DNA of 64,000 nt from Bacteroidales bacterium (GTDB lineage: Bacteria > Bacteroidota > Bacteroidia > Bacteroidales > Marinilabiliaceae), in contig JALEMI010000053.1 in the NCBI GenBank assembly GCA_022768325.1, positions 1 to 64,000 of the forward strand. Direction: 5' to 3'. Made by a program: the position numbers and the translations under genes. Shown piece by piece: positions 6,280 through 15,343 of the stretch. How positions within the stretch are numbered: position 1 is the stretch's first letter; each line of letters opens with the position of its first letter. The notes under the pieces are model-generated. The model was not told where the DNA came from. It did no database searches and saw nothing but the letters and a program-made list of their open reading frames with translations.

Positions 6280-8471
6280 AGCAAACCCTCCATCTCTTTA
6301 ATTTTTGCAATGGCAGTCTTATAGATTTCTGCGTGCCGCTCCTTGTCTTTCAGCTCTTCCTCCAGTTCTTCAAGAGCCTTGCCAATTGAGGTGTCGACCT
6401 TTTTTATTAGGTCATTCTTGCGAGCCTTGAATAAATTTTTCACTGTATTCTCCGAATGTGCGAGTTTGGTTTTCAACCCACGTTCGAAATAATCAACAGC
6501 TTCACAAACCTTGTTGCGGATATTTTTGTTTGTCTCCACAACGATTTTTCCTATCCGTTCAAGTGCCACGCTTTCCGACATTTCCTCTTCTTCTAATTCA
6601 CGAACAAGAGTCACATCTTGCCCAATATCAGTGATGCGCCGCTTCGCTTCCTTAACGATGTCGTTATAGACGAACGTAGCCTCGTTTGTCAAAGAAGCAA
6701 TGCACTCACTCAATATGCGCCGCATTCCATCCGCATCAACGTAAGCGCTCTTGTCATCATCCTGCGCTTTCTTGATTAGTTCTGCAACTTTAGAACTAAG
6801 CTTATCGTTCAGATCCTTAACGTTTTCCTCCCAATTCTTACTGAGACTATTAGCAGCGTCAGAGATCTTTTCGTTCATCTCCTTCGCCATTTTGCCACCA
6901 TCTACAAGTTCACATTTAGCTTTGACCGACCTATCCCAGCCCATAGTCGTCGACTTACGTGCAAATTCTTTTTCTACAGTCTTAGTGGGAGCGCAAACTT
7001 CGATACTTTCTATGAATTGGTTTTCAAGCTTCTTACGGAACTCAACGACATTATCGTCACATACGTTGGCAAGAGATTCTAATTCACCCTTAATGTCCTC
7101 AAGAACTTGCTTAGTCGCTTTCTTCGTCTGTTTCATCCTTGAGATGTCGGCCGACATAAGAGCATTAAGATTCTCTTCCACAGCCTGTTTCTGATACGCA
7201 AGCACCTCATGAATCTCCTTGCGCTTTTGGTCAACATAGCCGTCAGTCTTCTTCTCTATGATGCTGTCGCGATTTTTGATGAAGACCTCCTCCAGATACT
7301 CTTTGCGGATTTCATCCAAGTTAGCCAAATTGAGGAAAGACTCTTTGAGAGCCTCTGGTGTAGAGAAGCTGCTGGGATACAAACTCTTCATCTGCTCCAC
7401 AACGTTCCTCTCCATAGAGTCCCACTCATCTTCGGGCTTTTGAGCAATAGAGAAGCCGATGCCCGAACTCACGTCGAATATGTAGTCGGGATTCTTGACG
7501 TTGCTCTTAAACCAACCCTCCAGCTTGCAACTACAAGACTCAACAGCACCCCAAAGATCATCCTTAAACTCCTTTGCAACACTGAGATCTTGAAGCACCG
7601 AATCGAACCGGCTGGCAATGACAACAATCTTGCTGATGCCCTGGGATTCGACGCGGTTCGAAAGGAAACTCACATCGGAGCTGTTGCAGAATTGCGAAGC
7701 ACTGCTAAGGAAGAAAACACCGTGGCACTCCCGGAGGAAGTCACGAGTGCGCAGTTCGCGCGAGACGACCGGATCGTTGACACCCGGAGTGTCCACAATG
7801 CACACATCCTTTAGACGCTCGTCCTTCAGACGGATTGTGAGGCACTTAACGACGGAAGTGAACTTGCCTTTGGCACCTACGAAATCCTCGAGAATCTCTT
7901 GCAAATCTCTGATGCCGCTGAACTTCTTAGTCTCAGTAGTCGACTCCTCCGTTATCTTGGCTTTTGCGCTGTCGGCACAGTTTGAGACCAGCTCATTGGC
8001 AGAGATTAACTCGATTGGGATATTGGCTGATTTGACAACAGCCTCATCCTTGACATTCGGATGCGCATCCTTGTAACGCATCACACATTCGTCATATTCT
8101 TTAGCATTGCGCTCAAAGTATTGCCATTCGCTCTCGTTGTAATACTCAACGACGAACTCGCTCTCCTCCCCATACTCCAAGACAGTCAGTCCGGCAGTCA
8201 TAGGGGTTGACGCCTTGGGCAGAACGCTCTCCCCATTGAAAAAGAGCGAGTTTAGAAAGGACGACTTGCCGGCTTTAACCTGACCGACAACACCGATCTT
8301 CAGCACTTGGTTCTCCCGCCGCAATATAACATATCCGTCCTTAAAGTCATCGAACGACTTTCGAATAGAATCGAAAGCCTTCGTGACGTTATAGTTGTCC
8401 ACTCCAGACTGCGAGGCTATGATACGATCCACCTGCTGGAAGAGATTCTCATAATTGTCCATATCTGGCAT
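6276..8471 (-). CDS. dynamin-like GTPase (third in operon)
   Basis: This 731-residue large GTPase has an N-terminal G domain and a long helical remainder, the architecture of bacterial dynamin-like proteins. G1 is GQVKAGKS (63-70), G3 is DTPG (227-230, in VDTPGVND) and G4 is the variant SRFD (287-290). Residues ~410-725 are rich in Lys/Glu heptads and probably form the stalk or coiled coil. I see no strong membrane-spanning segment; the adjacent membrane protein may supply one. It starts 12 bases after the ankyrin GTPase gene and overlaps the next gene by 4 bases. Dynamin-like proteins of bacteria (BDLP, DynA, LeoA, IniA) oligomerise on membranes and remodel them; that this one does so is inferred. 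Confidence 0.88.
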   Translation of the reverse strand: MPDMDNYENLFQQVDRIIASQSGVDNYNVTKAFDSIRKSFDDFKDGYVILRRENQVLKIGVVGQVKAGKSSFLNSLFFNGESVLPKASTPMTAGLTVLEYGEESEFVVEYYNESEWQYFERNAKEYDECVMRYKDAHPNVKDEAVVKSANIPIELISANELVSNCADSAKAKITEESTTETKKFSGIRDLQEILEDFVGAKGKFTSVVKCLTIRLKDERLKDVCIVDTPGVNDPVVSRELRTRDFLRECHGVFFLSSASQFCNSSDVSFLSNRVESQGISKIVVIASRFDSVLQDLSVAKEFKDDLWGAVESCSCKLEGWFKSNVKNPDYIFDVSSGIGFSIAQKPEDEWDSMERNVVEQMKSLYPSSFSTPEALKESFLNLANLDEIRKEYLEEVFIKNRDSIIEKKTDGYVDQKRKEIHEVLAYQKQAVEENLNALMSADISRMKQTKKATKQVLEDIKGELESLANVCDDNVVEFRKKLENQFIESIEVCAPTKTVEKEFARKSTTMGWDRSVKAKCELVDGGKMAKEMNEKISDAANSLSKNWEENVKDLNDKLSSKVAELIKKAQDDDKSAYVDADGMRRILSECIASLTNEATFVYNDIVKEAKRRITDIGQDVTLVRELEEEEMSESVALERIGKIVVETNKNIRNKVCEAVDYFERGLKTKLAHSENTVKNLFKARKNDLIKKVDTSIGKALEELEEELKDKERHAEIYKTAIAKIKEMEGLL

Positions 8472-8483
8472 AATTGCAATGTA

Positions 8484-10538
8484 TTAGAATTTTGAAATCC
8501 AATCCTTAAACTCTGAATTGTCGGCCAATCCGGCTAAGGAACTCGATTTGTTTATGAGATTCGGGTCATGCTTTATCAGCATATCGCAAATATCTTGACA
8601 ATGGTAGTAGGCCGCAGTCTCCAGGGCATTACGCCCATTCTTATCTTTCTGCTCAAAGTCGACACCGTGGTCAATGAAGAACTGCACCATGGAGTTATTG
8701 CTGAGTCGCGCCGCATAGGTTACGGGCGAGAAGCCCTCCGCATTACACTCGTTGACATCCACCCCCTTGCTAACCGAGAAACACTCCAAAAACTGCGAGT
8801 AGTTGTCGACAGCAATGGCTTTGAATACATTAGTATCATGAGCCTCTTCGACCATCAGCATTCTCTTCATGCGCTTCTTAATCTCCATCTTTGCGTTATT
8901 TGCGCAATTGCTAAGCAGTTGGGTGGACTCGTCTTCCGCATACACTAGTTCGCTTTTGTGGGATTCCTTCTGTTTTCTATCCTCAACAACCTTTTCATAA
9001 GCCGATTTGAGATCTTTGGTGCGGCGGTCAGACTCCTTCTTTTGATTCTGGACGCATTGGCCAACCCAATCGTATAGTTTCTTACGCTTTCCCTCCTCCC
9101 ATTCAGAACGAGAGAGAGTTTCGTAATCTGTTTTCAAGGCTTCGGCGTCCCCCTCTGACCTTGATTGCCGTTTTTGGAGATAATTAGTGTTATTGAAAAA
9201 CCACGCTTCATGCATCCACTTCTCTTCTCGCTCGAAACCGTCTTTACAGACACGCTCCATTTCACTAAACAACTTGTGGTAATTTTCAACTAAAGTATCG
9301 TAATGGTTTAGCATAAACTCCTGAAGGGCAGGCATGTATTCCCGGACCTCTTTTTTGCTTTCTTCAACTTGCCAAAAATCACTGTGCTGGGCGTCTGCGA
9401 GTTCATGTCTATGCTCTTCAAGATCATCTATCTCCTTAACGCATATCAATATTTCATTATTGAAAATGTCACGTATTCTTTGGCAATAGCTCTCGACATT
9501 GCACTGACGGCTCGACATACTGGCCTTTAACCTCTCGAAAGTCGCCCGCATGATGGCAGAAGCCTCATTCTCTGTCTCCTCTCCCCTTATTGACCTGAGC
9601 GTACGGAAGTCGTAGCCGTCGATTTCTACGGAGAACCCCACGACATCCAGAGGCTCCCTGCCCAAGTTCACCTTGCAGAGTTGGTGAGCCTCCTCGAGGA
9701 TTTTCTGCACTTCGTCGTCGGGCTTTTGGTTCATTCTCGTGAAGACAATGATGAAAGGTATGTTCTCGTCGGCAATACTCGTTTTGAGCATCTCCAGGTC
9801 GCTGTCCGTGATAGTACCCTTCAGCATATTGACGCACCAGATTACGGCATCGGCATTGCGCATGGCCTCCTCGGCAGTCTCCTTGTCTGTACGGTTGTTC
9901 TCCTCATTCTTGTCGTCGGAATTATCGTAGCCCGGCGTATCGACAAAAGTCAGCCCACGCAAATAGTCCCTGCCCTCGGGGAACGGCAAGTTGATGTAGA
10001 GAGTGTTGAGGATAGAGGTGACGTATACCTTGGTCTTAGACGAATGCTGGATACAATCGAGCACCTCGCGGTTCAAGCCCACAAGATTACCATTGAAGTT
10101 GCGCCCCATGACACTGAGCTGGTTAACATCCTCAGAACAACAGATGTAGGTGTTGACCATCGAGACGGGATTAATGCCCGTGGGCAGAGCATCGGAAGTC
10201 TCCAAAAGGCAATTGAGGAAGGTGGACTTACCCGAGCTATAGCCACCGCACACGGCAATGGTCTGCGAAAAGCGCCCGTTGGTCATATCCATCTCCTCGG
10301 ACAGGTCGGCACACACCTTTCGGCAAGCCTCTTTTGCGACCGCTGGTAAATCAATCCGTTTTATATGATCATAAAAAGGCTTGAAACAATCCTCATCGAA
10401 GACATCCTCATCCTTGGTGCAAATATGAGCAATGAGGTTCAGCGCCATGTCTGCACTCTCATACTTATTCACCTTTAAAAATGCGGGCCGCGGCTTACCG
10501 CAGCCCGCACTTCTCTGCTGCATATCTTTGATGCCCAT
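8484..10538 (-). CDS. dynamin-like GTPase with C-terminal ankyrin repeats (second in operon)
   Basis: This 684-residue protein has a G domain with G1 GGYSSGKS (98-105), G3 DTPG (200-203, VDTPGYDN) and a G4-position TRMNQKP (about 267-273) instead of a clean NKxD. A charged helical region (about 340-560) follows. The C-terminus carries about three ankyrin repeats (about 570-665), visible as NVFKAIAVDN, GFSPVTYAARLSN and GRNALETAAYYH with typical helix-turn patterns. Ankyrin repeats bind proteins, so this subunit may recruit a partner or regulator; the combination with a dynamin-type GTPase is unusual. It starts 7 bases after the first GTPase gene's stop and the next gene follows after 12 bases. 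No signal peptide or membrane helix is evident. Confidence 0.87.
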   Translation of the reverse strand: MGIKDMQQRSAGCGKPRPAFLKVNKYESADMALNLIAHICTKDEDVFDEDCFKPFYDHIKRIDLPAVAKEACRKVCADLSEEMDMTNGRFSQTIAVCGGYSSGKSTFLNCLLETSDALPTGINPVSMVNTYICCSEDVNQLSVMGRNFNGNLVGLNREVLDCIQHSSKTKVYVTSILNTLYINLPFPEGRDYLRGLTFVDTPGYDNSDDKNEENNRTDKETAEEAMRNADAVIWCVNMLKGTITDSDLEMLKTSIADENIPFIIVFTRMNQKPDDEVQKILEEAHQLCKVNLGREPLDVVGFSVEIDGYDFRTLRSIRGEETENEASAIMRATFERLKASMSSRQCNVESYCQRIRDIFNNEILICVKEIDDLEEHRHELADAQHSDFWQVEESKKEVREYMPALQEFMLNHYDTLVENYHKLFSEMERVCKDGFEREEKWMHEAWFFNNTNYLQKRQSRSEGDAEALKTDYETLSRSEWEEGKRKKLYDWVGQCVQNQKKESDRRTKDLKSAYEKVVEDRKQKESHKSELVYAEDESTQLLSNCANNAKMEIKKRMKRMLMVEEAHDTNVFKAIAVDNYSQFLECFSVSKGVDVNECNAEGFSPVTYAARLSNNSMVQFFIDHGVDFEQKDKNGRNALETAAYYHCQDICDMLIKHDPNLINKSSSLAGLADNSEFKDWISKF

Positions 10539-10545
10539 CGCTCAG

Positions 10546-12216
10546 CTATTTGACCTGAGCGACAACAGCCTGCAGCTCGACAATGGCCTTTTGCAGCTGC
10601 TCAATCTTTGCGGCAGACTGCTGTTCATCCTCTTGCTTCTCGCGCATAACATGCTGAATGTTCTCATCGTACTTACGCGTCTCTTGCTCCACGAGGTCGG
10701 CGACAGCCTTGTCGATTTGCCCACGTTGCTCACTGAGAATGCTCTCAACAGGCTCGCGAAGGGACTCGACAATCTTCGCCACAACCTTGTTGATGAAGAC
10801 AGCCTTTATCTCGCAAAGCACCTTTTCCTTGCTTTTGCCAAAAATGCTGATAAGGATATCTGGTATGAACTTTATCAACGCTTCAAGCAGGGGGGCAATC
10901 AAGACGAGCCACTTACTCGACGAGAGAAGCTTCCGGAGCCAATTTAGTAATAGAGCCTCGATCGTTCTGACCATTGTCTCGAATTCTGTACTCTTGACAA
11001 TACGGTCTATTTGTCCGTTGTCAGAAAGAATTTGGCCGACGTTCTTAGAGAAGTCCTCCAGCACACCGCCCAGGACACCCTGGTACTCCTTCACCTCCTT
11101 CTCGAGCGAGTTCACCAAGACAGGACGAACGATAGACAAGGTCTCACGATTGAGAGCATCATTGCCCGCCTTTTCGTAGAGGAGATTGGCGATGCTGTCG
11201 GCCTTGTCTATCAGGGCATTCTTTACATCGTCGAGAATGTCGTCGGCTGACTTCTTCAAAGGCTGGGCCTCCGCCATCTTCTCATTGAGCTTCTTGAGGG
11301 CATCCTCCTTTTCCTGCTCAAGACGCGCAATCTCCTCGGAGAAATCGCTCTTGCTCGACGCCAAGAAGTTAAGCCTTACTTGCAGCTCGGCAATGTATCC
11401 ATTGACTAAGCCCTGGACGATGCCGGAGTATCTTTTTGAAATTACGAGCTCGGAATCGATGGTATTCAGGACATCCTGCACTGCGCTGAAATCGCCTTTG
11501 GCAGCTGAGCAGAGGACTACGGGGACAGAGCCGCCCGTCATGCCCTCGGCGATATCGGAAACAGAGCACTTGATGCCATCAAGCGCGTCGACCGGCTTCT
11601 TGTCGCATTGGGATATGGCCACGAAAAGAGGAGTATCGTACTTGCGGACCTCGTCGATAAAGCTTACCGTAGACTCCTTCAGCGTACCACCCTCGGCAGC
11701 AGTCACGAGGAAGAAACAGTTGCCCTCCTGGATATACTGCAAGATCGCGTTGTTGTGAGCCTCGATGCCCGAATCGATACCAGGCATATCAACCAAGACA
11801 ATGTTGCGATCGTTAAGCTGCTTGATGAAAGGATGATTGATGTAGACCACCACATGACACTTGGGGTCCAGCTTCAACTCCTTAATCCGCTCAAGAGCTT
11901 CGGTAGCCTTCAACTCCTCGCCCTCGAAGACCTCGAGCTTCTCCTCTTCCGAGAAACGTAACTCGTATGGGACGGCAGTCTGAGGGAGAATATTGGTAGG
12001 CAAAAGATCGCGCCCGATCATCGCATTGATAAGAGAGCTCTTGCCCGCATTGAAATCTCCGACAAAGGGAACTTTGATATAGGCGAGCTTGCCAAGTTCT
12101 GCTACAAGTTGCTCCTTCTGCTCGGCATCTTTCTTTGCCGCCTCTTCGGAGAGATTAGCCTCAGCAATCTTGTATGCCTTGTTGAGGATGTCGACATAGA
12201 TTTGCGTCTTGTTCAT
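10546..12216 (-). CDS. dynamin-like GTPase with hydrophobic paddle (first in operon)
   Basis: This 556-residue GTPase has G1 GDFNAGKS (53-60), a G2 candidate Thr in PQTAVPY (about 80), G3 DMPG (143-146) and G4 SQCDK (202-206). Behind the G domain are a Lys/Glu coiled-coil segment (about 290-320), a hydrophobic stretch at about 424-460 (LLLNWLRKLL, WLVLIAPLLEAL, FIPDILISIFG), and a C-terminal coiled coil (about 500-556). The hydrophobic stretch sits where bacterial dynamin-like proteins carry the membrane-inserting paddle. It is the first gene of the operon and has a ~400-base upstream region. Membrane binding and GTP-driven assembly are inferred from family resemblance. Confidence 0.88.
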   Translation of the reverse strand: MNKTQIYVDILNKAYKIAEANLSEEAAKKDAEQKEQLVAELGKLAYIKVPFVGDFNAGKSSLINAMIGRDLLPTNILPQTAVPYELRFSEEEKLEVFEGEELKATEALERIKELKLDPKCHVVVYINHPFIKQLNDRNIVLVDMPGIDSGIEAHNNAILQYIQEGNCFFLVTAAEGGTLKESTVSFIDEVRKYDTPLFVAISQCDKKPVDALDGIKCSVSDIAEGMTGGSVPVVLCSAAKGDFSAVQDVLNTIDSELVISKRYSGIVQGLVNGYIAELQVRLNFLASSKSDFSEEIARLEQEKEDALKKLNEKMAEAQPLKKSADDILDDVKNALIDKADSIANLLYEKAGNDALNRETLSIVRPVLVNSLEKEVKEYQGVLGGVLEDFSKNVGQILSDNGQIDRIVKSTEFETMVRTIEALLLNWLRKLLSSSKWLVLIAPLLEALIKFIPDILISIFGKSKEKVLCEIKAVFINKVVAKIVESLREPVESILSEQRGQIDKAVADLVEQETRKYDENIQHVMREKQEDEQQSAAKIEQLQKAIVELQAVVAQVK

Positions 12217-12619
12217 TATTAGGTGCGTTATAAGTTGTTAGATTCGCCTGTCAGTTCAATGAAGTCTTTGAGCGGCGAAACGTTAGCAACACGAAGATAA
12301 ACAAATTGACTAACGTTTTTTTTTTATTAACTTTTTATAACACTCCTCAAGTCAAGAGCAGCAAGTCATGGGATGTTCTCATAGTGGTTCACACGGTTTC
12401 GTCAACCTCAGCAAGAGACAACGACCGAATGAAAAAAACTCAAGCCTCATCGGGGGGATGGGGCTTGAGCTGTGTGTGTGTGTTGAAAATGTATCTGCGT
12501 TTGAAACTGCAAATAATGCGCTTGGCGAACCCAGTCATCGGTCTGTCTCAGACAGATGGCTTACAGTCCGAATTACTTTGTTGAAGTAAACCAGCGAAGC
12601 CAAACGCTCTGGTTGTTGC
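12217..12619. other. intergenic region between the GTPase operon and rplI
   Basis: No gene is supported. The left part (12217-12340) is the leader/promoter region of the GTPase operon. It contains TCAATTTG on the minus strand (one mismatch to TAnnTTTG) beside a T10 tract, too weak to call. The right part is the 3' region of rpsF-rpsR-rplI: a terminator, a (TG)n run near 12471-12482, a perfect 15-bp palindrome TCTGTCTCAGACAGA (12542-12556), and an AACCAG..CTGGTT hairpin near 12589-12613. Confidence 0.6.
12432..12469 (-). terminator. intrinsic terminator for rpsF-rpsR-rplI
   Basis: On the minus strand CTCAAGCCCCATC and GATGAGGCTTGAG form a 13-bp stem with one mismatch around a C-rich loop, followed directly by T7. 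It lies about 150 bases past the rplI stop and before the GTPase operon, so the two transcription units are separated. Confidence 0.85.
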
Positions 12620-13066
12620 TTACTCAGCAACTACATCGAACTCGACGTCGACAGAGACCTCGCGATGGAGCTTGACGACGGCGGTGTAGTGGCCGAGTTC
12701 CTTGACGGACTCCTCCTTGACGAGGATGATCTTGCGGTCGATGTCGAAACCTTTGGCTTTGAGAGCCTCGGCGATTTGGATGTTGTTGACAGAACCGAAG
12801 ATTTTGCCCGTGGAGCTGGCCTTAGCGCCGATGGAGAGGACGATGCCTTGCATTTTAGCGGCGAGTTCCTCAGCGTCTTGCTTGATCTTGGCGAGCTTGT
12901 GCGCACGTTGTTTGAGGCTCTCAGCGAGCTCTTTACGCGCCGACTCGGTAGCAAGGATGGCGATTCCTTTAGGAATGAGGTAGTTGCGACCGTAGCCAGG
13001 CTTAACGGAGATGATGTCGTCCTTGTGACCGAGCTTCGCAACGTCAGTCTTCAAAATAACTTCCAT
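12620..13066 (-). CDS. rplI: 50S ribosomal protein L9
   Basis: The 148-residue product is bL9. The N-terminal domain has the family signature (KLGHKDDIISVKPGYGRNYLIPKG as a discontinuous set of conserved residues), then a long connecting helix rich in Lys/Glu/Ala, then the C-terminal rRNA-binding domain with GKIFGSVNN. It ends the conserved rpsF-rpsR-rplI cluster, 22 bases after rpsR. Confidence 0.98.
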   Translation of the reverse strand: MEVILKTDVAKLGHKDDIISVKPGYGRNYLIPKGIAILATESARKELAESLKQRAHKLAKIKQDAEELAAKMQGIVLSIGAKASSTGKIFGSVNNIQIAEALKAKGFDIDRKIILVKEESVKELGHYTAVVKLHREVSVDVEFDVVAE

Positions 13067-13088
13067 TGTGTTGTTTCCTCCTTACTTC

Positions 13089-13358
13089 TTACTTAAACAA
13101 ATCGGTTACGTAGGGCAGAAGAGCCAAGTGACGAGCCCTCTTGATGGCGCGAGCGACCTTGCGCTGGAACTTGAGAGAAGTGCCAGTGATGCGGCGAGGC
13201 AGGATTTTGCCTTGCTCGTTGAGGAACTTCTTGAGGAACTCGGGGTTCTTGTAGTCGACGTACTTGATGCCAGCCCTCTTGAAGCGGCAGTACTTCTTCT
13301 TCTTAACTTCGACAGATACAGGTGTAAGGTACCTGATTTCAGAGGATGCTTGTGCCAT
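13089..13358 (-). CDS. rpsR: 30S ribosomal protein S18
   Basis: This 89-residue bS18 has the conserved core of a [19 protein letters not shown] start, RRITGTS, and the basic [14 protein letters not shown] end. S18 pairs with S6 on the 30S platform, and its gene lies 3 bases after rpsF. The start chosen gives the usual family length. Confidence 0.98.
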   Translation of the reverse strand: MAQASSEIRYLTPVSVEVKKKKYCRFKRAGIKYVDYKNPEFLKKFLNEQGKILPRRITGTSLKFQRKVARAIKRARHLALLPYVTDLFK

Positions 13359-13361
13359 TGC

Positions 13362-13712
13362 TTAGTTCTCCTTTACTTCTTCTTTCTTAGCTGCATTACG
13401 CCTTGTCTCGCTATACTTGATAGCGTACTTCTCCATTTTGAAGGTAAGGAAACGGAGGAGGCGTTCGTCACGACGGTAAGCTGTCTCAAGCTTGGCGATG
13501 AAGCTTGGGTCGGCCTTGAACTCGAACAGGTTGTAGAAGCCTGTGGTCTTCTTCTGGATAGGATATGCGAGCTTGCGCATTCCCCAGTTTTCTTCGTTCA
13601 CCATCTCGCCTCCGTTCGCAAGGATCAAGTCCTTGTACTTCTGCACCGCTTCCTTCATCTGTGCATCAGACAAAACGGGAGTTAAAATGAAAACGGTTTC
13701 GTAGTTGTTCAT
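13362..13712 (-). CDS. rpsF: 30S ribosomal protein S6
   Basis: The product is bS6 of 116 residues, starting [17 protein letters not shown] chose the ATG at 13712 because this is the standard S6 N-terminus; the open frame extends 28 codons upstream without similarity. The conserved [16 protein letters not shown] segment and the [13 protein letters not shown] end are present. First gene of rpsF-rpsR-rplI. Confidence 0.97.
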   Translation of the reverse strand: MNNYETVFILTPVLSDAQMKEAVQKYKDLILANGGEMVNEENWGMRKLAYPIQKKTTGFYNLFEFKADPSFIAKLETAYRRDERLLRFLTFKMEKYAIKYSETRRNAAKKEEVKEN

Positions 13713-13835
13713 AAAACTTACGTTGGTTGTTATGTGTTTATAAAAACGGTGCGAATTTAGTACAAATTCCTCAAATAAGCAAGAAGCGGCGAGCAAATGG
13801 GCGAAATAAGCTGTATTGCGCTATGAATTGGGGCA

Positions 13836-14636
13836 TTAAGCGAGGGAATCGGTGCGCCCGGCGAAGGTGAGGAGAGCGGGTCCGCAGAGGTGGATGTCGC
13901 TGAAAGAGGAGTCGGGATTGGCGTTGAAGCGGACTTGAAGCTCGCCGCCGCGGGCGGAGACGTTGAAAGGGCCGCTGGTGTTTGTGGAGACGGCAGTAGC
14001 TATTGCTGCGGCTGTGATGCCCGTTCCGCAGGCGAGAGTCTCGGCCTCGACACCACGCTCGTAGGTACGGATGGCGACGTGGGAATTGGAGATGATGTTG
14101 ACGAAATTGACATTTACTCCATCGGGGGCGAAGCGTTGTGAGAACCTGATTTCGGGGGCCTTAGCCATGATGTCGATGGCATCGAGATTGTCGACAAACT
14201 CGACGTAGTGGGGGACACCCGTGTTGAGGAGGAAGGCACTCTCCCCCACCCTTTGGACTGTCTTGACGGGCGACATGAGGAGGTCGACCCAGTTCTTGTC
14301 GGGGTATGCTATGGCGGAGTGGGGGCCATCGTCGGCGATAAAGGAGAAGGTGGTGTCGGGCTTGACGACCCCGTGGCGGACGGCGAAACTGCAAATGCAT
14401 CGGGCACCATTTCCGCAAAAGGAGGCGCGGCTGCCGTCTTGATTATAGTAGACCATTCGGAAGGGATGGTTCTCGTCGCGGGAGAGGAGGAGAAGCCCGT
14501 CGGCCCCGATTCCGAAGCGGCGGTCGCAGAGGAGGGCTATATCGTTGGTGGAGAGGGAGTCGTAGGCACCCGACATATTGTCGAGCATTACGAAATCGTT
14601 GCCCGCCCCTTGGTATTTGCAGAAATCGATTAGCAC
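13836..14636 (-). CDS. dapF: diaminopimelate epimerase
   Basis: The 266-residue enzyme interconverts LL- and meso-diaminopimelate for lysine and peptidoglycan synthesis, without cofactor, using two cysteines. Both are visible: FCGNGARC (first half) and ACGTGITAAA (second half). The N-terminus KYQGAGNDFVMLDN is typical. Length is normal. It starts 9 bases after ftsE, at the end of smpB-mltG-ftsE-dapF. Confidence 0.97.
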   Translation of the reverse strand: MLIDFCKYQGAGNDFVMLDNMSGAYDSLSTNDIALLCDRRFGIGADGLLLLSRDENHPFRMVYYNQDGSRASFCGNGARCICSFAVRHGVVKPDTTFSFIADDGPHSAIAYPDKNWVDLLMSPVKTVQRVGESAFLLNTGVPHYVEFVDNLDAIDIMAKAPEIRFSQRFAPDGVNVNFVNIISNSHVAIRTYERGVEAETLACGTGITAAAIATAVSTNTSGPFNVSARGGELQVRFNANPDSSFSDIHLCGPALLTFAGRTDSLA

Positions 14637-14645
14637 GGTGGGGAT

Positions 14646-15341
14646 TTAGATTTGTCGGAGGATGGAGTTATCGCACTCGAGGGTACGCGCTGGGAACGAG
14701 GCGATGACATTGTGGTTGTGGGTGGCCATGACGATGGACTTACCCGAGGCGTTGATTTGGACGAGAAGTTGCATTAGCTCCGTCGTAGTATCGGGGTCGA
14801 GGTTTCCTGTGGGCTCGTCGGCGAGGATGAGGGACGGGCTATTGAGGAGCGCACGTGCTATGGCGATACGTTGCTGCTCGCCACCTGAGAGTTGGTGGGG
14901 GCGTTTGTATCCTTTATTAATCATGTCGACTTGGGCGAGGACCTCGCGGATACGCTTATCCATATCGACCTTGCGGCGCCAACCTGTGGCTTTGAGCACA
15001 AACTCGAGATTATCGTAGACGGAGCGGTCGGAGAGGAGTTGGAAATCCTGGAAGACGATGCCCATGCGTCGGCGGAGGAAAGGGACCTCGGCGGGGCGGA
15101 TTTTTTGCAAGTCGTAGCCTGCGACGAAACCGGACTTACCCTCGAAAGGCAGCTCGGCGTAGAGCGTCTTGAGGAGGCTGGACTTGCCGCTGCCGACCCT
15201 GCCGATGACGTAGACGAACTCGCCTTGCTTGATTTCGAGATTGACATCGCGGAGGACGATATTGTCCTCTTGGGAGACAGTGGCGTTTTGAATCTCGATA
15301 ATATTGCCGTTCTCGTTTACGGAGGATTGTGGTTCAGCCAT
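14646..15341 (-). CDS. ftsE: cell-division ABC ATPase FtsE
   Basis: This 231-residue ABC ATPase has Walker A GRVGSGKSS, signature LSGGEQQRIAIARA, Walker B LILADEPTGNLD and the H-loop in MATHNHNV. The DEPTGNLD form and size fit FtsE, which with FtsX controls peptidoglycan hydrolases at the septum. The N-terminus is somewhat extended. A GTG two codons upstream (15347) is an alternative that would overlap the mltG stop; the ATG at 15341 is preferred. No ftsX lies next to it in this window, so a different ABC role is possible. It sits between mltG and dapF, both envelope genes. Confidence 0.85.
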   Translation of the reverse strand: MAEPQSSVNENGNIIEIQNATVSQEDNIVLRDVNLEIKQGEFVYVIGRVGSGKSSLLKTLYAELPFEGKSGFVAGYDLQKIRPAEVPFLRRRMGIVFQDFQLLSDRSVYDNLEFVLKATGWRRKVDMDKRIREVLAQVDMINKGYKRPHQLSGGEQQRIAIARALLNSPSLILADEPTGNLDPDTTTELMQLLVQINASGKSIVMATHNHNVIASFPARTLECDNSILRQI

Positions 15342-15343
15342 GA

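Noticed and set aside
5608..12216. Era/Der/TrmE-type ribosome or tRNA GTPases
   Set aside because: G4 is not NKxD, the proteins are 550-730 residues with long helical parts, and no KH or TrmE domains are present.
12306..12589. 92- and 73-residue plus-strand frames between the GTPase operon and rplI
   Set aside because: They cover the rplI terminator hairpin and (TG)n run, so they are not coding.
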